Source: Vibrio xiamenensis
GTDB taxonomy: Bacteria; Pseudomonadota; Gammaproteobacteria; Enterobacterales; Vibrionaceae
Length of the DNA: 64,000 nt
Direction: 5' to 3'
Assembly: GCF_900100015.1 (NCBI RefSeq)
Contig: NZ_FNDD01000016.1
Coordinates: 43,771 to 107,770, forward strand
Shown here: positions 1 through 8,728 of the stretch, piece by piece
Layout: every line of letters begins with the position of its first letter
How positions within the stretch are numbered: position 1 is the stretch's first letter
The notes under the pieces: model-generated
The model's database searches: none
Seen by the model: only the letters and a program-made list of their open reading frames with translations
What the model was told of the DNA's origin: nothing
Position numbers and translations under genes: made by a program

Positions 1-183
1 AATATGAAGTACGAATTGCAACTGCTCGACGATGCAGGAAACAGGCTATTCAATACTGTCAATTGGTCTGATAAAAAGCTTGATTGGGGCATTGGTGTTC
101 GTGCGCCAGGAGAATATACGCTACGCATTTACGGACTGAGTCGCGCTGGAAAATATCATTTAATGCTCATTGAAGGTAATTAA
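1..183 (+). CDS. C-terminal end of a hypothetical protein (5' truncated by window)
   Basis: Frame 1 is open from the first base to a TAA at 181-183, giving about 60 residues. The sequence contains YELQLLDDAGNRLFN and ends PGEYTLRIYGLSRAGKYHLMLIEGN. The alternation of hydrophobic and polar residues, with GEYTLRIYG-type strands, suggests the last beta-sandwich of a larger, possibly exported protein. No family is recognised. The start lies outside the window. Coding is likely because of the clean frame and the paired stop TAATAA. Confidence 0.55.
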   Translation, partial: NMKYELQLLDDAGNRLFNTVNWSDKKLDWGIGVRAPGEYTLRIYGLSRAGKYHLMLIEGN

Positions 184-712
184 TAAAAGATATGGGAAGG
201 TTTATCCGCTATCTACTTCAGTTATCGTTTTCCTAGCCAACCATTGCTGTCGACGCACCCGGACATGTCGTAGCTAAGATTGTGAAAGGGATTCTGCTAT
301 CTCGATTTTCACAGTACTAGATCCCCTTGCTTAGTGGTTATCCCCAAGGAGGAGTATGGAAATGTTATTTGATATCAGAGACTTCAATTTACATCAAATT
401 GAAATATTTAGCTTAAGTCCATTCTGTCCCTTCGTGATTTATAAGTATTTTCGTCCTATCTCTAGGGTGAATCATCGATATTTGGTTTCAGTAACCGCAT
501 AAAGTGGTGGTAGGTTAGCGCTTTTATTAAGTATTACTCGTTATTACTATTAAAACCTTATTAGCTCAGTAGTTAATGCGTAAAGGCTCAGAAAAAGTTT
601 AGAAGGGTTGGTTGATGAATTGACAAGGAACATCAGTTAAGCGGTTGGGTTTGTACAGGGCCTTGTGTTTTTGTGGTAAAATATTAACACTCACGGATAT
701 TCGAATTAGCTA
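184..712. other. Gene-free interval with no recognisable feature
   Basis: There is no credible reading frame on either strand. The stretch near 565-585 resembles a tRNA D-arm (TAGCTCAGTAGTTAATGCG) but lacks the anticodon and T arms. A TAAAAT-like -10 element near 676 may serve the gene at 713. Nothing else is supported. Confidence 0.4.
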
Positions 713-1285
713 ATGTCAGAACATTCTTACCATCATCTGCTTCAATCGACTTTTGAGAACACTCTTCTTCACCTCTACTTCAAAGTGAATGTTGCGAGTG
801 GGTTTGTTACAGAAGAGCGAAGGAATAAGATCATTATCGATTTCTTAAAGCCAAAAATTAAACAAGAACGATATAAGTCTATAAAAAAACAGCTCAAAAC
901 TATCTGTTTGATGAAGAATAAATTTGGCTCAATCGAAAAGCATTTGGATGATGTTTTGAGTCAATACGTAGAGATCGCGAACAAGAACGATGTTGAGAAG
1001 CTCTATTCCTTGTTGGAGTCATTCGAGTTTTCCGGATTCGAAACAAAGCTTATTGAAGAAACGCCAACTCAACAGGCTGATGTTGTATATCTCGATAGAG
1101 CCCACATTGATAATTGTTTTGATGATGAAAATCGACAGATTGCACCTATCTCACTGTTCATACATACAAATGGACTGGAAAAATTCACAACATGCTTAAC
1201 AAATCAGTTTTACTTCCGATTCGAGCAATATCAAAAAAGCGAAGAGTTGAACAACTACCACTATCAGCTTCATCCAATTCGCTAA
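713..1285 (+). CDS. Hypothetical protein, 190 aa
   Basis: ATG start at 713 and stop at 1285. The N-terminal half is rich in Lys/Arg and looks helical (KPKIKQERYKSIKKQLKTICLMKNKFGS). The C-terminal half is mixed, with aromatic residues near the end (FYFRFEQYQ). There is no signal peptide, membrane segment or catalytic motif that I recognise. No obvious ribosome binding site precedes the ATG. It stands alone between a gene-free interval and a pair of WYL-like paralogues on a small-gene stretch typical of island DNA. Function unknown. Confidence 0.6.
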   Translation: MSEHSYHHLLQSTFENTLLHLYFKVNVASGFVTEERRNKIIIDFLKPKIKQERYKSIKKQLKTICLMKNKFGSIEKHLDDVLSQYVEIANKNDVEKLYSLLESFEFSGFETKLIEETPTQQADVVYLDRAHIDNCFDDENRQIAPISLFIHTNGLEKFTTCLTNQFYFRFEQYQKSEELNNYHYQLHPIR

Positions 1286-1386
1286 TTCCAGCCATCTGAA
1301 ACGCCACTATTCAGATTCAGTAGAGGTCAAATCACTGAACAAGGAAATAGGTGGAATTACACGGCTCGTTATATTCATGGAGACGT

Positions 1387-1701
1387 CTAGCTATATATGC
1401 CCCAGTCTCGCGGCAATATCCAGTTTGGTATCCAATCGACAAACTCACTAGGACAAAATTGCTCATTTTTATTAATGATTGCTAATATCTGTTTTGGATG
1501 AATATAAAGCACTTCACCACGACCAATACCATCGTAGTTCCAAAACTGATAACCGATTTTTAGTTTATTCCCTTCCGTGTATTCAGTGACATCAAGAGGG
1601 GCGCACTCACACGTTGCTATTTTTCCTCGTTCTTGATCACTATAGGTTATTAATAGCTTTGTTTTTGCGTGTATGGAGTGAATCATCAAATATCGATGCA
1701 T
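1387..1701 (-). CDS. Small WYL-like domain protein (paralogue A)
   Basis: 104 aa from ATG at 1701; a GTG three codons upstream is possible. The ATG is preferred because the protein then aligns from residue 1 with the paralogue at 1973-2290. Shared blocks are SIHA(K/R)xKL(L/I)(I/V)TY near the N-terminus, CxCAPLD in the middle, then FWNYD or LWNYD, a YPKQ or HPKQ segment, and an identical C-terminus PNWILPRDWGIYS. The order basic strand, PLD, W-x-YD, L-x-x-x-Q resembles the ligand-sensing WYL fold usually fused to helix-turn-helix regulators. Here it stands alone, with no DNA-binding domain. The WYL assignment is inference from pattern. It and its copy face outward, separated by about 270 bp. 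Confidence 0.55.
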   Translation of the reverse strand: MHRYLMIHSIHAKTKLLITYSDQERGKIATCECAPLDVTEYTEGNKLKIGYQFWNYDGIGRGEVLYIHPKQILAIINKNEQFCPSEFVDWIPNWILPRDWGIYS

Positions 1702-1972
1702 TGCTAGCACTTAAGGTTTAATGGTTTACTATACGGTAAGTTAAAATGATTAATTTAACAAGAATATGTAAAGTTCGAATTCGATTGTGTCGGCTGGTAA
1801 TGAGGGGGAGGCTTAATCTATGTTTCTGCGGTAGAGTTTGATAAAGCAATAGAACTTACCGAATGTTATTTAGCTCACGCATCACACCAAATGATTAATC
1901 TGACTCATGTATTACAAATACATGGTCTACACTGATAGGGTGACGTTTCGTTTCACTTGAAGGGTGGGGGTT

Positions 1973-2290
1973 ATGAATGAGGTATTGTTTATTTACTCTA
2001 TACATGCTCGCCAAAAGTTAATCGTCACGTACTTTCCAAACAACGAGCCTAAATCAGTTACATGTAAATGCGCGCCACTCGATTTTGGTCCTAAGTGGGG
2101 AGACCACTTTGTAACAGAAAATGTATTCTATCTTTGGAACTATGATTCGCTGGACGATGCCCATCAACTTTATTTATACCCCAAGCAGGTAATGTATATC
2201 GATGCTTGTTATGAGGTATTTTGTTTAAGGGAGCTTGTTACATGGAAGCCAAACTGGATATTGCCGCGTGATTGGGGCATTTACAGTTAG
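1973..2290 (+). CDS. Small WYL-like domain protein (paralogue B)
   Basis: 105 aa from ATG 1973, preceded by a G-rich stretch (GAAGGGTGGGGG) that can act as a ribosome binding site; an upstream in-frame GTG at 1964 is less likely. It is clearly homologous to the protein at 1387-1701, with the same N-terminal SIHARQKLIVTY block, CKCAPLDFG, FYLWNYD and the identical last 13 residues. Divergence in the middle suggests an old duplication. It has no HTH, membrane or secretion signal. A stand-alone WYL-like fold could bind a nucleotide or nucleic-acid ligand, but nothing in the context shows its target. Next gene starts 51 bp downstream on the same strand. Confidence 0.55.
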   Translation: MNEVLFIYSIHARQKLIVTYFPNNEPKSVTCKCAPLDFGPKWGDHFVTENVFYLWNYDSLDDAHQLYLYPKQVMYIDACYEVFCLRELVTWKPNWILPRDWGIYS

Positions 2291-2341
2291 TGACATATCA
2301 ATAGATGGCAGTTTGCTTTTAGAGATATTAAAAGGTATACG

Positions 2342-2815
2342 ATGAAACTAAAAGGAACAGAACTCGTTAATTATCTGTTAGCATGCGGCTGGGATAGTGA
2401 GCCCGTCTGTGATGAAGATCTGTTCAGTTGTCATGTATTTTATTTGCGAGATGAGCGTAACTCAACCGTCCAATTGTTCTTGATCCCAATGTCAGAGTTT
2501 AGGGAGTTTAATTCGCACGATGAGCTAACGATGCGTATGATAAAAAGTGCACTGCTAAAGCTCATAGGAAGTGTCGAACGAATACAATGCATTTCTGGTG
2601 ATATTGCGTTCAAAAAAGTTATCTGTGGGATCGTTAAATCATCGACATGCTATGAAGCCTGGATTGCATCACATACCGAGAATGAACAACTTCATGGTGT
2701 AATCAATATTGATGCCAAGAATCAAATTCGATTTTCCATCTTTAAGGGTGAAGCTTCTGTTCAAACCCCAGATTCAGTCGTGGCCCATTGTTTGATGAAT
2801 CAACATTTATTCTAA
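2342..2815 (+). CDS. Hypothetical protein, 157 aa
   Basis: ATG at 2342, stop at 2815, 51 bp after the WYL-like gene and possibly co-transcribed with it. The sequence begins MKLKGTELVNYLLACGWDSEPVCDEDLFSCHVFYL and is alternating hydrophobic/charged, suggesting a compact alpha/beta cytosolic protein. There are six cysteines but no CxxC metal motif. No signal peptide or transmembrane segment. No family recognised. Confidence 0.6.
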   Translation: MKLKGTELVNYLLACGWDSEPVCDEDLFSCHVFYLRDERNSTVQLFLIPMSEFREFNSHDELTMRMIKSALLKLIGSVERIQCISGDIAFKKVICGIVKSSTCYEAWIASHTENEQLHGVINIDAKNQIRFSIFKGEASVQTPDSVVAHCLMNQHLF

Positions 2816-3055
2816 AATGGCTCTAAACATCTATCTATTCTCCATGTTATGAAGAAAATGCCAAATTTATATCCAAGGGGGGAAATATAACTTCAGTGTT
2901 ATTCACATCGGACAACGGTGTGGTTGCGGTATTCGATTCATAAAACCTTTGCTAAGCGAGCTAATAGTGTAAAAGTGATAAACTTTACTGCAAATGCTCG
3001 GGATGTTTTGCCTGCCGATAGCAGAACCTAAAAGATTGAACCTCTATATTCTTGT

Positions 3056-3409
3056 CTAAGCTTCAAATGCATATTGCATGTAAGACTGTCTCAATGCGTT
3101 CAAATACATATAGTCTAAAGAGGGTAGGTCGCTGTCACAAACAGTGCTACTCTCGATAACTAAGGCGCTGTAAATGACACCATTGACCATTAGGGGGACC
3201 ACTTCACCTTGGCGAAGCCTAATAGCGCAGGAAAACTCGTGAATTTGGTCTTGAATTGACACTTTGACGTTGCAGATCATCTTGATTACCTTCCGTTCTG
3301 TTGTTGAGCAATTTAAATTGAATGCATGCATCACACATCCAGGTTCCACCGTAATTTCGGCGCAGTTAGAATTACTTAGTACTATGCAGACATTCGTTGC
3401 ATTTCGCAT
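3056..3409 (-). CDS. Hypothetical protein coupled to prepilin peptidase-like gene
   Basis: 117 aa. Its ATG overlaps the stop of the upstream peptidase-like gene by one base (TAATG), so translation is probably coupled. The sequence is beta-rich (KVIKMICNVKVSIQDQIHEFSCAIRLRQGEVVPLMVNG). It has no signal peptide. The RQGEVVPL segment with regular strands is faintly reminiscent of small SpoA/FliN-type beta domains found beside secretion machinery, but this is weak. Context suggests a role tied to the peptidase-like protein and the secreted collar proteins upstream in the same direction. Confidence 0.55.
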   Translation of the reverse strand: MRNATNVCIVLSNSNCAEITVEPGCVMHAFNLNCSTTERKVIKMICNVKVSIQDQIHEFSCAIRLRQGEVVPLMVNGVIYSALVIESSTVCDSDLPSLDYMYLNALRQSYMQYAFEA

Positions 3410-4236
3410 TAAAGCGCATATATAGAGCTATACGACACAATACAGACCAATGTTACATAAACATTTGGGTTGTGCTTCGCATGATAAAAGCGATCTGCGG
3501 CGGCGATGTGTACGCAAAAATGAAGAGTTACTGAGACGAGACTAACCGCGGCTAACGCGGATGGCCCTAACGTGGCGCCAAGGCCAACCATTACAGGGAT
3601 CAGGTCTTTGAGCTTCACGCCATAACTGCAATGTTTTTTTATATGCCAGAGCAGGGCTGCGCCGAGGCCACCAGCGAGTGCGCCGATGATCGACATTTTG
3701 ATTTCGACAAGCCCAATCTCATAGACGGATGAAAAGAGCCCTGCCCATAGAAGCATTTGTGTTAGAGCGGTCGGGATACGTTGTCCGTCGATCGCGATGA
3801 ATGCCAATGAGATGAGCAGGAAGGTGAACAGCAGAAGGGCTATTGTCGTTAATGTTGACCCGAATTGAATTGCAAGGAACAAGCTAAGGATTGACGTTAG
3901 TAGTTCTACAGCTGGGTATCGTGCGCTAATCGGTGTGTCACAATGGGCGCATTTACCTTTTAGCGCTACCCAGCTCAATAGGGGAACATTATCACGAATT
4001 CGAAGGGCCGTGTTGCATGTTGGACAGGTCGATCGAGGCGTACTTAACGTCAGTGCGCTGGTGGCGCCGCGGTTATTATCGAGCTCGTTTCGCTCGCCCG
4101 GCATTTCAGCTTTTAGTTGCCTCACGTACATGATGGGTAGCCGATAGATAATCACGTTTAGAAAACTGCCAACGATCAACCCAAAGAAACCGATGATGGC
4201 GCAAAACTGCGTATAGCTGATATTCGATAAATCCAT
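3409..4236 (-). CDS. Prepilin peptidase-like membrane protein (A24 family), atypical active site
   Basis: 275 aa from ATG 4236, which has AAAGAG about 9 nt upstream; an ATG 12 codons further up is less likely. The order of parts matches PilD/type IV prepilin peptidases. The N-terminal motif is GSFLNVIIYRLP. A two-CxxC zinc loop follows (CPTCNTAL and CAHCDTPISARYPAVELLT), then several membrane segments. Family enzymes cut leader peptides from prepilins using two aspartates, the second within GxGD. Here the first is probably in FIAIDGQRIP. The expected GxGDxK region reads YGVKLKDLIPVMVGLGATLG, so the GxGD motif is degenerate. Cargo context (two secreted collar proteins upstream) suggests a pilus-tip or secretion role. 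Confidence 0.75.
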   Translation of the reverse strand: MDLSNISYTQFCAIIGFFGLIVGSFLNVIIYRLPIMYVRQLKAEMPGERNELDNNRGATSALTLSTPRSTCPTCNTALRIRDNVPLLSWVALKGKCAHCDTPISARYPAVELLTSILSLFLAIQFGSTLTTIALLLFTFLLISLAFIAIDGQRIPTALTQMLLWAGLFSSVYEIGLVEIKMSIIGALAGGLGAALLWHIKKHCSYGVKLKDLIPVMVGLGATLGPSALAAVSLVSVTLHFCVHIAAADRFYHAKHNPNVYVTLVCIVSYSSIYAL

Positions 4237-4298
4237 AGCGACAACTCTTTGAAGTGGCAAGCCAGTCAGCATGACTGGCTATAGTACGGGCCGTATTG

Positions 4299-4877
4299 TT
4301 ATTGGTACTTGATGATGTAGTTCAGTGCGCGGTTAATCGGTCTAAATTCAGCTGCCGTTGGTACCTGGAGTGACGCATCGAAGGTCAGACGACCAGTGTT
4401 AGAAGCATCCGCTTTTGATGGTGTGTTCGCGGCTTGACAGCAATTACTCTTAGTGAACACGCCAGTCGTATTCCCTCGAACACTGAATGTTTCCGCCAAA
4501 TACGTCACGGTACCTGTAATGTTTCTCATAGCGTCAGTTTGAGCTGCTTTTAAAGCGCCACTGTTACCGCCATACCCGCGAACGAAGTAGCCGCGCATAT
4601 CCGGTACCGTGCTCCCAATAACACTCTTCAATTGTGGATAGCTGTTAGTGGATTGGCCTTGCATGATGATCCAACCACTTGGCGGTGTATTGGTTGCCCA
4701 GAGCATGATGGTGCCGACCGCGACATTATCACCGCCAGTTCCAGAAAAACTGGCGGCTTCCGTTACAGATGAATTTGGAACACTTGTTGAGTCAACCGCG
4801 CCGGCGGTTGCTGTGCTGGTGTAGGAGAAAAGAAGTACTAATAAGGTAGCAAAGTACTTATTGAGTAAACGTCTCAT
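4299..4877 (-). CDS. Secreted phage-tail-collar domain protein (copy 1)
   Basis: 192 aa. A basic start and hydrophobic stretch (MRRLLNKYFATLLVLLFSYTSTATAGA) form a signal peptide, followed by DSTSVPNSSVTEAASFSG. Residues about 53-110 carry the tail-collar signature: VGTIMLWATNTPPSGWIIMQGQS, YPQLKSVIG, PDMRGYFVRGYGG. The C-terminus (RPINRALNYIIKYQ) also fits collar proteins. Such domains occur in phage tail fibres and in the variable C-termini of PilV pilus-tip adhesins of R64-type pili. The prepilin peptidase-like gene lies directly downstream, which favours a surface or pilus adhesin over a phage part. A paralogue lies at 8729-9313 with similar upstream DNA, and the DNase bacteriocin pair sits between them. 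Confidence 0.75.
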   Translation of the reverse strand: MRRLLNKYFATLLVLLFSYTSTATAGAVDSTSVPNSSVTEAASFSGTGGDNVAVGTIMLWATNTPPSGWIIMQGQSTNSYPQLKSVIGSTVPDMRGYFVRGYGGNSGALKAAQTDAMRNITGTVTYLAETFSVRGNTTGVFTKSNCCQAANTPSKADASNTGRLTFDASLQVPTAAEFRPINRALNYIIKYQ

Positions 4878-4986
4878 GATATGCCTTATAGATAGTTGTT
4901 TGAGAGCTTACTATCTAAAGTATTTATGGAAGGAAACCTACGGTGAGCTCGACTGTTAGTGAGGCGATCAGTTCAGTTGGTTGTAC

Positions 4987-5448
4987 CTATTTTAATAAGG
5001 TGTACAGAGGAAGTAGGTGTGTGCCAAAACGCTCTGGCAGAGTGACTTTTGTTTTGTGCCGATCGCGAACGTTAGATAAGGTAAAGCTGTCTTTCATAAC
5101 TAACTCAATTAACAGCCTAAATTCGTATTTTAGCCAGCATTTTCCGTGCTGGCTTTTTTTATCTGGTTTAGTTGAACAGCAGTGACAAAAAAAGCGCCAT
5201 AGAGCGCCTTTCTGTGTCCGAATAAACTCAGTCAGCGACTTCACATATCGCAATGTCAGCATCAATTTTTTCAATGTATTGCCTATGCAGGCTTCTATTT
5301 CGTTTAATTGAGCGAGAGATACATCTGCGCAATTCCCCTCTAAAGCAACCCCAAAAATCCTCAATACATCGTCATCGGATAAATCTTTGAGCTCAATTTC
5401 CATTAAGAGTTCTTCATCGTCTTTACTGTAAAAATTCAATTCATACAT
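4987..5448 (-). CDS. Probable orphan immunity-like protein, 3' end reads through a terminator
   Basis: The frame opens at ATG 5448 behind a good ribosome binding site (GGAGAAA). The first ~55 residues (MYELNFYSKDDEELLMEIELKDLSDDDVLRIFGV) resemble small acidic proteins of the DUF7683/colicin-immunity-like kind. The frame then runs through a leftward terminator hairpin at 5183-5212 and a second hairpin at 5132-5160, giving an odd Cys/Arg-rich tail. I infer that the true gene ended near the first terminator and that a frameshift or lost stop extends the frame to 4987. It lies downstream of the bacteriocin-immunity pair, where spare immunity genes often accumulate. Confidence 0.45.
   Translation of the reverse strand: MYELNFYSKDDEELLMEIELKDLSDDDVLRIFGVALEGNCADVSLAQLNEIEACIGNTLKKLMLTLRYVKSLTEFIRTQKGALWRFFCHCCSTKPDKKSQHGKCWLKYEFRLLIELVMKDSFTLSNVRDRHKTKVTLPERFGTHLLPLYTLLK
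5132..5160 (+). terminator. Rho-independent terminator
   Basis: AGCCAGCA, a 7-base loop, TGCTGGCT, then a T run on the + strand. No obvious + strand gene ends here, so it may shield the leftward collar gene region or be a remnant. Confidence 0.6.
5183..5212 (-). terminator. Leftward terminator inside the extended immunity-like frame
   Basis: Read leftward: GGCGC, short loop, GCGC, then seven T. It lies within the frame 4987-5448, which supports an earlier original stop for that gene. Confidence 0.6.
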
Positions 5449-5666
5449 CGCTATTTCTCCACTTTCCTCTTCGGATCTTTAGGTTTAGTGAAAAGTCGAA
5501 ATAACAGGTTAACAAGACCGACCATGGCCGAATCATATTCATGCAAAGATAAGATTTGGTCTCACCTGTTAGTGGTTTTCGGAAAGACAACGGGGAGCAA
5601 GCACGCTCCCCATTAATTTTTGTCGTCAGACAACAGTTTAAAAGTCTCTGTTATTTGAAAAGAGAG

Positions 5667-5918
5667 TTAGCTCTTAAAGCAAGGTAAACCTTGCGATAAG
5701 CGCCATTCTTTAACGATTCTAACAATATTCTCTGGCGTTCCATCTTCTGGTTTATCAGGGTAATAAATTAGATCTGAGCCGTCTGGATGCTGTGTTATAT
5801 CACAGAAGTGCATTACAAGATCATTGTGCTCTTTTTCGCTGGAAACATTAACTTTGCATATATCTACTACGAGTTTCAAAAAGTCTACTTCTGTATATTC
5901 TGTTATTGTTGATTTCAT
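5667..5918 (-). CDS. Colicin E-type (Im2/7/8/9 family) immunity protein
   Basis: 83 aa, acidic, ATG at 5918. It matches the four-helix immunity proteins of DNase colicins along its length: SITEYTEVDFLKLV at the start, then ICKVNVSSEKEHNDLVMHFCDITQHP, the hallmark helix III PDGSDLIYYP, and a C-terminus VKEWRLSQGLPCFKS like the family's VKQWRAANG end. These proteins bind the cognate HNH DNase domain tightly, next to the active site, and protect the producer. It starts one base after the stop of the bacteriocin gene, the usual toxin-immunity order, so the pair is co-transcribed. Confidence 0.93.
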   Translation of the reverse strand: MKSTITEYTEVDFLKLVVDICKVNVSSEKEHNDLVMHFCDITQHPDGSDLIYYPDKPEDGTPENIVRIVKEWRLSQGLPCFKS

Positions 5919-5919
5919 T

Positions 5920-8412
5920 TTAACTCTCTGATTTTGAATGAATACGAATATGATTTCTAGGTGTCGTTATGCCCATGTTATCTAGCTCATACACCCCACC
6001 ACCGTGTTGAATCTCTTTCTTATGGTGTATTTCATATTTTTGCCGTCCTCCAACTTGATCTTTGAATCTAGTGAACGGGGCACATCCTTTACGCATTAGT
6101 TCTTGATTACTCGGTGAAAATTGGGACGCTAACTCTGAATCACTAATCGCTTTCCAAAAGGCTTCCCTAAATTCATTAAAACTACTAAATTCTTTACCCC
6201 TGAGCTTATTTGCAACCTCCGACGGAACTGGTGAGCCTAACCCTTTACTGGCTTCCTCTAACCAAATCCCCGTAACATCTTCACCATTACCCGTTACTAC
6301 TCCAGATTCATCACGTGCTGTTTTCCTGAATACAACATAGAGAGGCGGCAAGCCAGAATCTGCCGGGAAGGTGAAGATATACTCGGCTAGATCTACCTCG
6401 GGATAGAGAACTGTGCCTATCTCTTGTTCATGATCTTCAATTGGGCGAACCCAAATATTGTGAACATCAAGCTGATCATTCTCGGGTAATATGGTATCGG
6501 GTTTAAGCACATCCGTTGAGCCATCGGGCGTCCATAGAATGGTAATGCCGTTTTCCAGTTCCGCAACAAAGTTTTGTCCTTGTTGCACCGCCTCGCGCTT
6601 CGTAACTCGCTCACCATAGGCGCTTCCATCACCTGTTTTGATGCCTACTACTTGCTGCTTACCGTTTTCATCCGTGTACATATTGAAACGTACGCGCATA
6701 GTCACGATATCAGGATTTCCTTCTAAAGTGCCATCAGCAAGTTGCGAAGGCCATAAGGCCGCTAATAAAAAGCCGCCCATTCGGGCAAAGCCTGCTATGG
6801 CGTCTCCTGAAATCGACCAAGTCCCCATGGTGTTGCTTGTACTGGTACTGATAATCCCAAGGTTCGTTGCCGCGCCATTTGCAGGGATGGCAAGTATTGC
6901 TGCATTGCCATAATCCGTTGCTTTAGAAGCTTTGATGAGTGTGGTTAAATTTGTTACAGGTAATTCTGTTGCAAAAAGGCTATCGCTGTTTATCGCTTTA
7001 ACCTGGGTACCCGAGATCAGCGAGTCAGTGTAATCATAATGCGTATTCGCAAGGCAGCTATAGGTATCAGGAGAGAGCGGAGGTAAAGCAGTCGTTTTTT
7101 CTGGAGTGCTCTTGGTTTGCTCGACGGCCTTGACGGTCAGCGTATCACCGACTTTCAATGACATTGGATCGGCATTGTATTGCGGATTCAAATCAAGCAA
7201 CTGTTTCGCCGACAAACCATATTGCGCGGCGATGTCTCCCCATGATTCCCGTTGCTTAGTGTTTGAGTTCGTCACAACGGTATGTGTTTCTGGTTTGCTG
7301 TCAGCTGTGGCCGTTTTCGCTGGCTGTGTGGTGTTCCTTTCTGCGACAGGTTGTTTTGGCGCGGCAAGTAACTCATTGATATCAAGTTTGATGCCATGCT
7401 GCGTCAGCCAATCATCATTAAGGCTGTCCAGTTCTTCTCGCGTAATGGGCTGTGCCAGATAGATCAGATATTGGTTATCAACCTCTTTACCCGCAAGCTT
7501 CCAGTATACCAGAATGGCACTCTGATGGACGTTGTATCCTTGTTCATCATCAAGCTGTTCGTGCGTGGAACGTGTCGCGTAGAATGCCCACTTGCCATTG
7601 CCAAGTAGTTTGTACTCTTGAACTAAACGGCCATCGTAGAAATGGTAATAATACCCCTCCGTTGGCAACCCTAAACGCTCACCAAGTTGAACTGAAGGTA
7701 CAACGGGGATAAATGCCTCTTGCACCACTCCAGAGTCAATCGGATTTACACTCACGTTATCAGCAACGCTAATACCCAAAGAATCTGAGGCGACTTTTGC
7801 GACTAACGTTTTGGGCTCATCAAAGGCGGTAAGAGCGGTATATTTTGTGCCGTGTTCGGTTGGCTCAGTGTCCCAGCGGCCAATTGAAGCCTCTTGTTTG
7901 GTTTTCGCCAGTTCAAACGCACACCCCACGCTTTTTCTAAACGCGTCATCAGAGCATGCGACTTCAAAGGAGTACTCATATTGCAATGCTGGTGGATCAT
8001 CTGCGGTATTTACTCGCTCCCCACGGTCTGGTGCAACATAGTCTTCTTCAATTTTCGATGCATAACCTGCTGAACTTCGAGCTGAGGTAGCCCCCAATTT
8101 GGATTGATAGGCTTTCTTTGCTTCAGGCGAGAACGCGCCTTGTCCTTCAGGTGAAAAGCGCCATGAACTCATCATTCCATCTTTGAGCATCGCAGGTTTA
8201 GAGGGAGAATCGGTTAACAGAGCTAACTCTCCACTTTTCAGCTTCTCCATAAAACTGGAATAGCTCATTCCTTGGGGAAGTACGGAGCCTAACGTACTTT
8301 CATCCAGTCTTTTAAAATCACCTTCGACTTGGCCAAACTCATATGTCATGAGTTCGGTTAGCCGTACTACTCGATAACCCACAGTCAAATCCATCTGATT
8401 ATTTTGGTTCAT
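5920..8412 (-). CDS. S-type pyocin/colicin-like bacteriocin with LysM and HNH DNase domains
   Basis: 830 aa. The last ~105 residues are a colicin E2/E9-type DNase: LRGKEFSSFNEFREAFWKAISD, RKGCAPFTRF, GGRQKYEIHHKKEIQHGGGVY and TTPRNHIRIHSK, with the HNH/ββα-metal histidines (EIHH...NHIRIH) intact. Residues about 540-720 look like the pyocin S translocation-type region that usually precedes such nucleases. A LysM-like repeat (ESWGDIAAQYGLSAKQLLDLNPQYNADPMSLKVGDTLTV) lies at about 390-430 in a Thr/Pro-rich linker. The N-terminal 370 residues are unrecognised, with no signal peptide. I saw no classical receptor-binding or TonB-box region, so delivery by a contact or injection system is possible. 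No ribosome binding site or LexA-like box is evident upstream. Confidence 0.88.
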   Translation of the reverse strand: MNQNNQMDLTVGYRVVRLTELMTYEFGQVEGDFKRLDESTLGSVLPQGMSYSSFMEKLKSGELALLTDSPSKPAMLKDGMMSSWRFSPEGQGAFSPEAKKAYQSKLGATSARSSAGYASKIEEDYVAPDRGERVNTADDPPALQYEYSFEVACSDDAFRKSVGCAFELAKTKQEASIGRWDTEPTEHGTKYTALTAFDEPKTLVAKVASDSLGISVADNVSVNPIDSGVVQEAFIPVVPSVQLGERLGLPTEGYYYHFYDGRLVQEYKLLGNGKWAFYATRSTHEQLDDEQGYNVHQSAILVYWKLAGKEVDNQYLIYLAQPITREELDSLNDDWLTQHGIKLDINELLAAPKQPVAERNTTQPAKTATADSKPETHTVVTNSNTKQRESWGDIAAQYGLSAKQLLDLNPQYNADPMSLKVGDTLTVKAVEQTKSTPEKTTALPPLSPDTYSCLANTHYDYTDSLISGTQVKAINSDSLFATELPVTNLTTLIKASKATDYGNAAILAIPANGAATNLGIISTSTSNTMGTWSISGDAIAGFARMGGFLLAALWPSQLADGTLEGNPDIVTMRVRFNMYTDENGKQQVVGIKTGDGSAYGERVTKREAVQQGQNFVAELENGITILWTPDGSTDVLKPDTILPENDQLDVHNIWVRPIEDHEQEIGTVLYPEVDLAEYIFTFPADSGLPPLYVVFRKTARDESGVVTGNGEDVTGIWLEEASKGLGSPVPSEVANKLRGKEFSSFNEFREAFWKAISDSELASQFSPSNQELMRKGCAPFTRFKDQVGGRQKYEIHHKKEIQHGGGVYELDNMGITTPRNHIRIHSKSES

Positions 8413-8728
8413 ATGATAGCAAACGCCTATAGTGTATTTTCACTAAATCTCTAGGTAAATTAACTATTTAAACGATATGAAGGGCGGTTTGAAGGCAGTC
8501 ATTGAGTACTATAAATGCTTAGGGTTGAGTGTGGTAAACCAAGGTTTTTTTACGCTAGATGGGTTTATTTGGGAATAGGGGTACAACATTTCCAGCGACA
8601 TCATTACTTTCTTGTGGGCGCGGCCACATCCCTGGATTGGTGAACGTTGGTTTAATTCAAGTTATACCTAGTCACAATGAAAAGAAGGCCAACCACACGG
8701 CTGACCTTCATAGTTTCCATTCTGGCAT
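8413..8728. other. Gap between bacteriocin and collar copy 2, with terminator
   Basis: An AT-rich gap. An imperfect hairpin (GAAGGTCAGCC / GGTTGGCCTTC, read leftward) at about 8684-8710 probably terminates the collar gene at 8729-9313. The bacteriocin promoter must lie here. No SOS box is visible. Confidence 0.45.

Noticed and set aside
560..590. tRNA D-arm-like sequence TAGCTCAGTAGTTAATGCG
   Set aside because: No acceptor, anticodon or T arm could be formed around it.
4943..5185. 80-aa rightward frame between collar copy 1 and the immunity-like gene
   Set aside because: It runs through a terminator hairpin, is antisense to a better-supported start and has no ribosome site.
8413..8728. Search for a LexA/SOS box before the bacteriocin gene
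   Set aside because: No CTG-N10-CAG-type palindrome near the promoter, so SOS control is not claimed.
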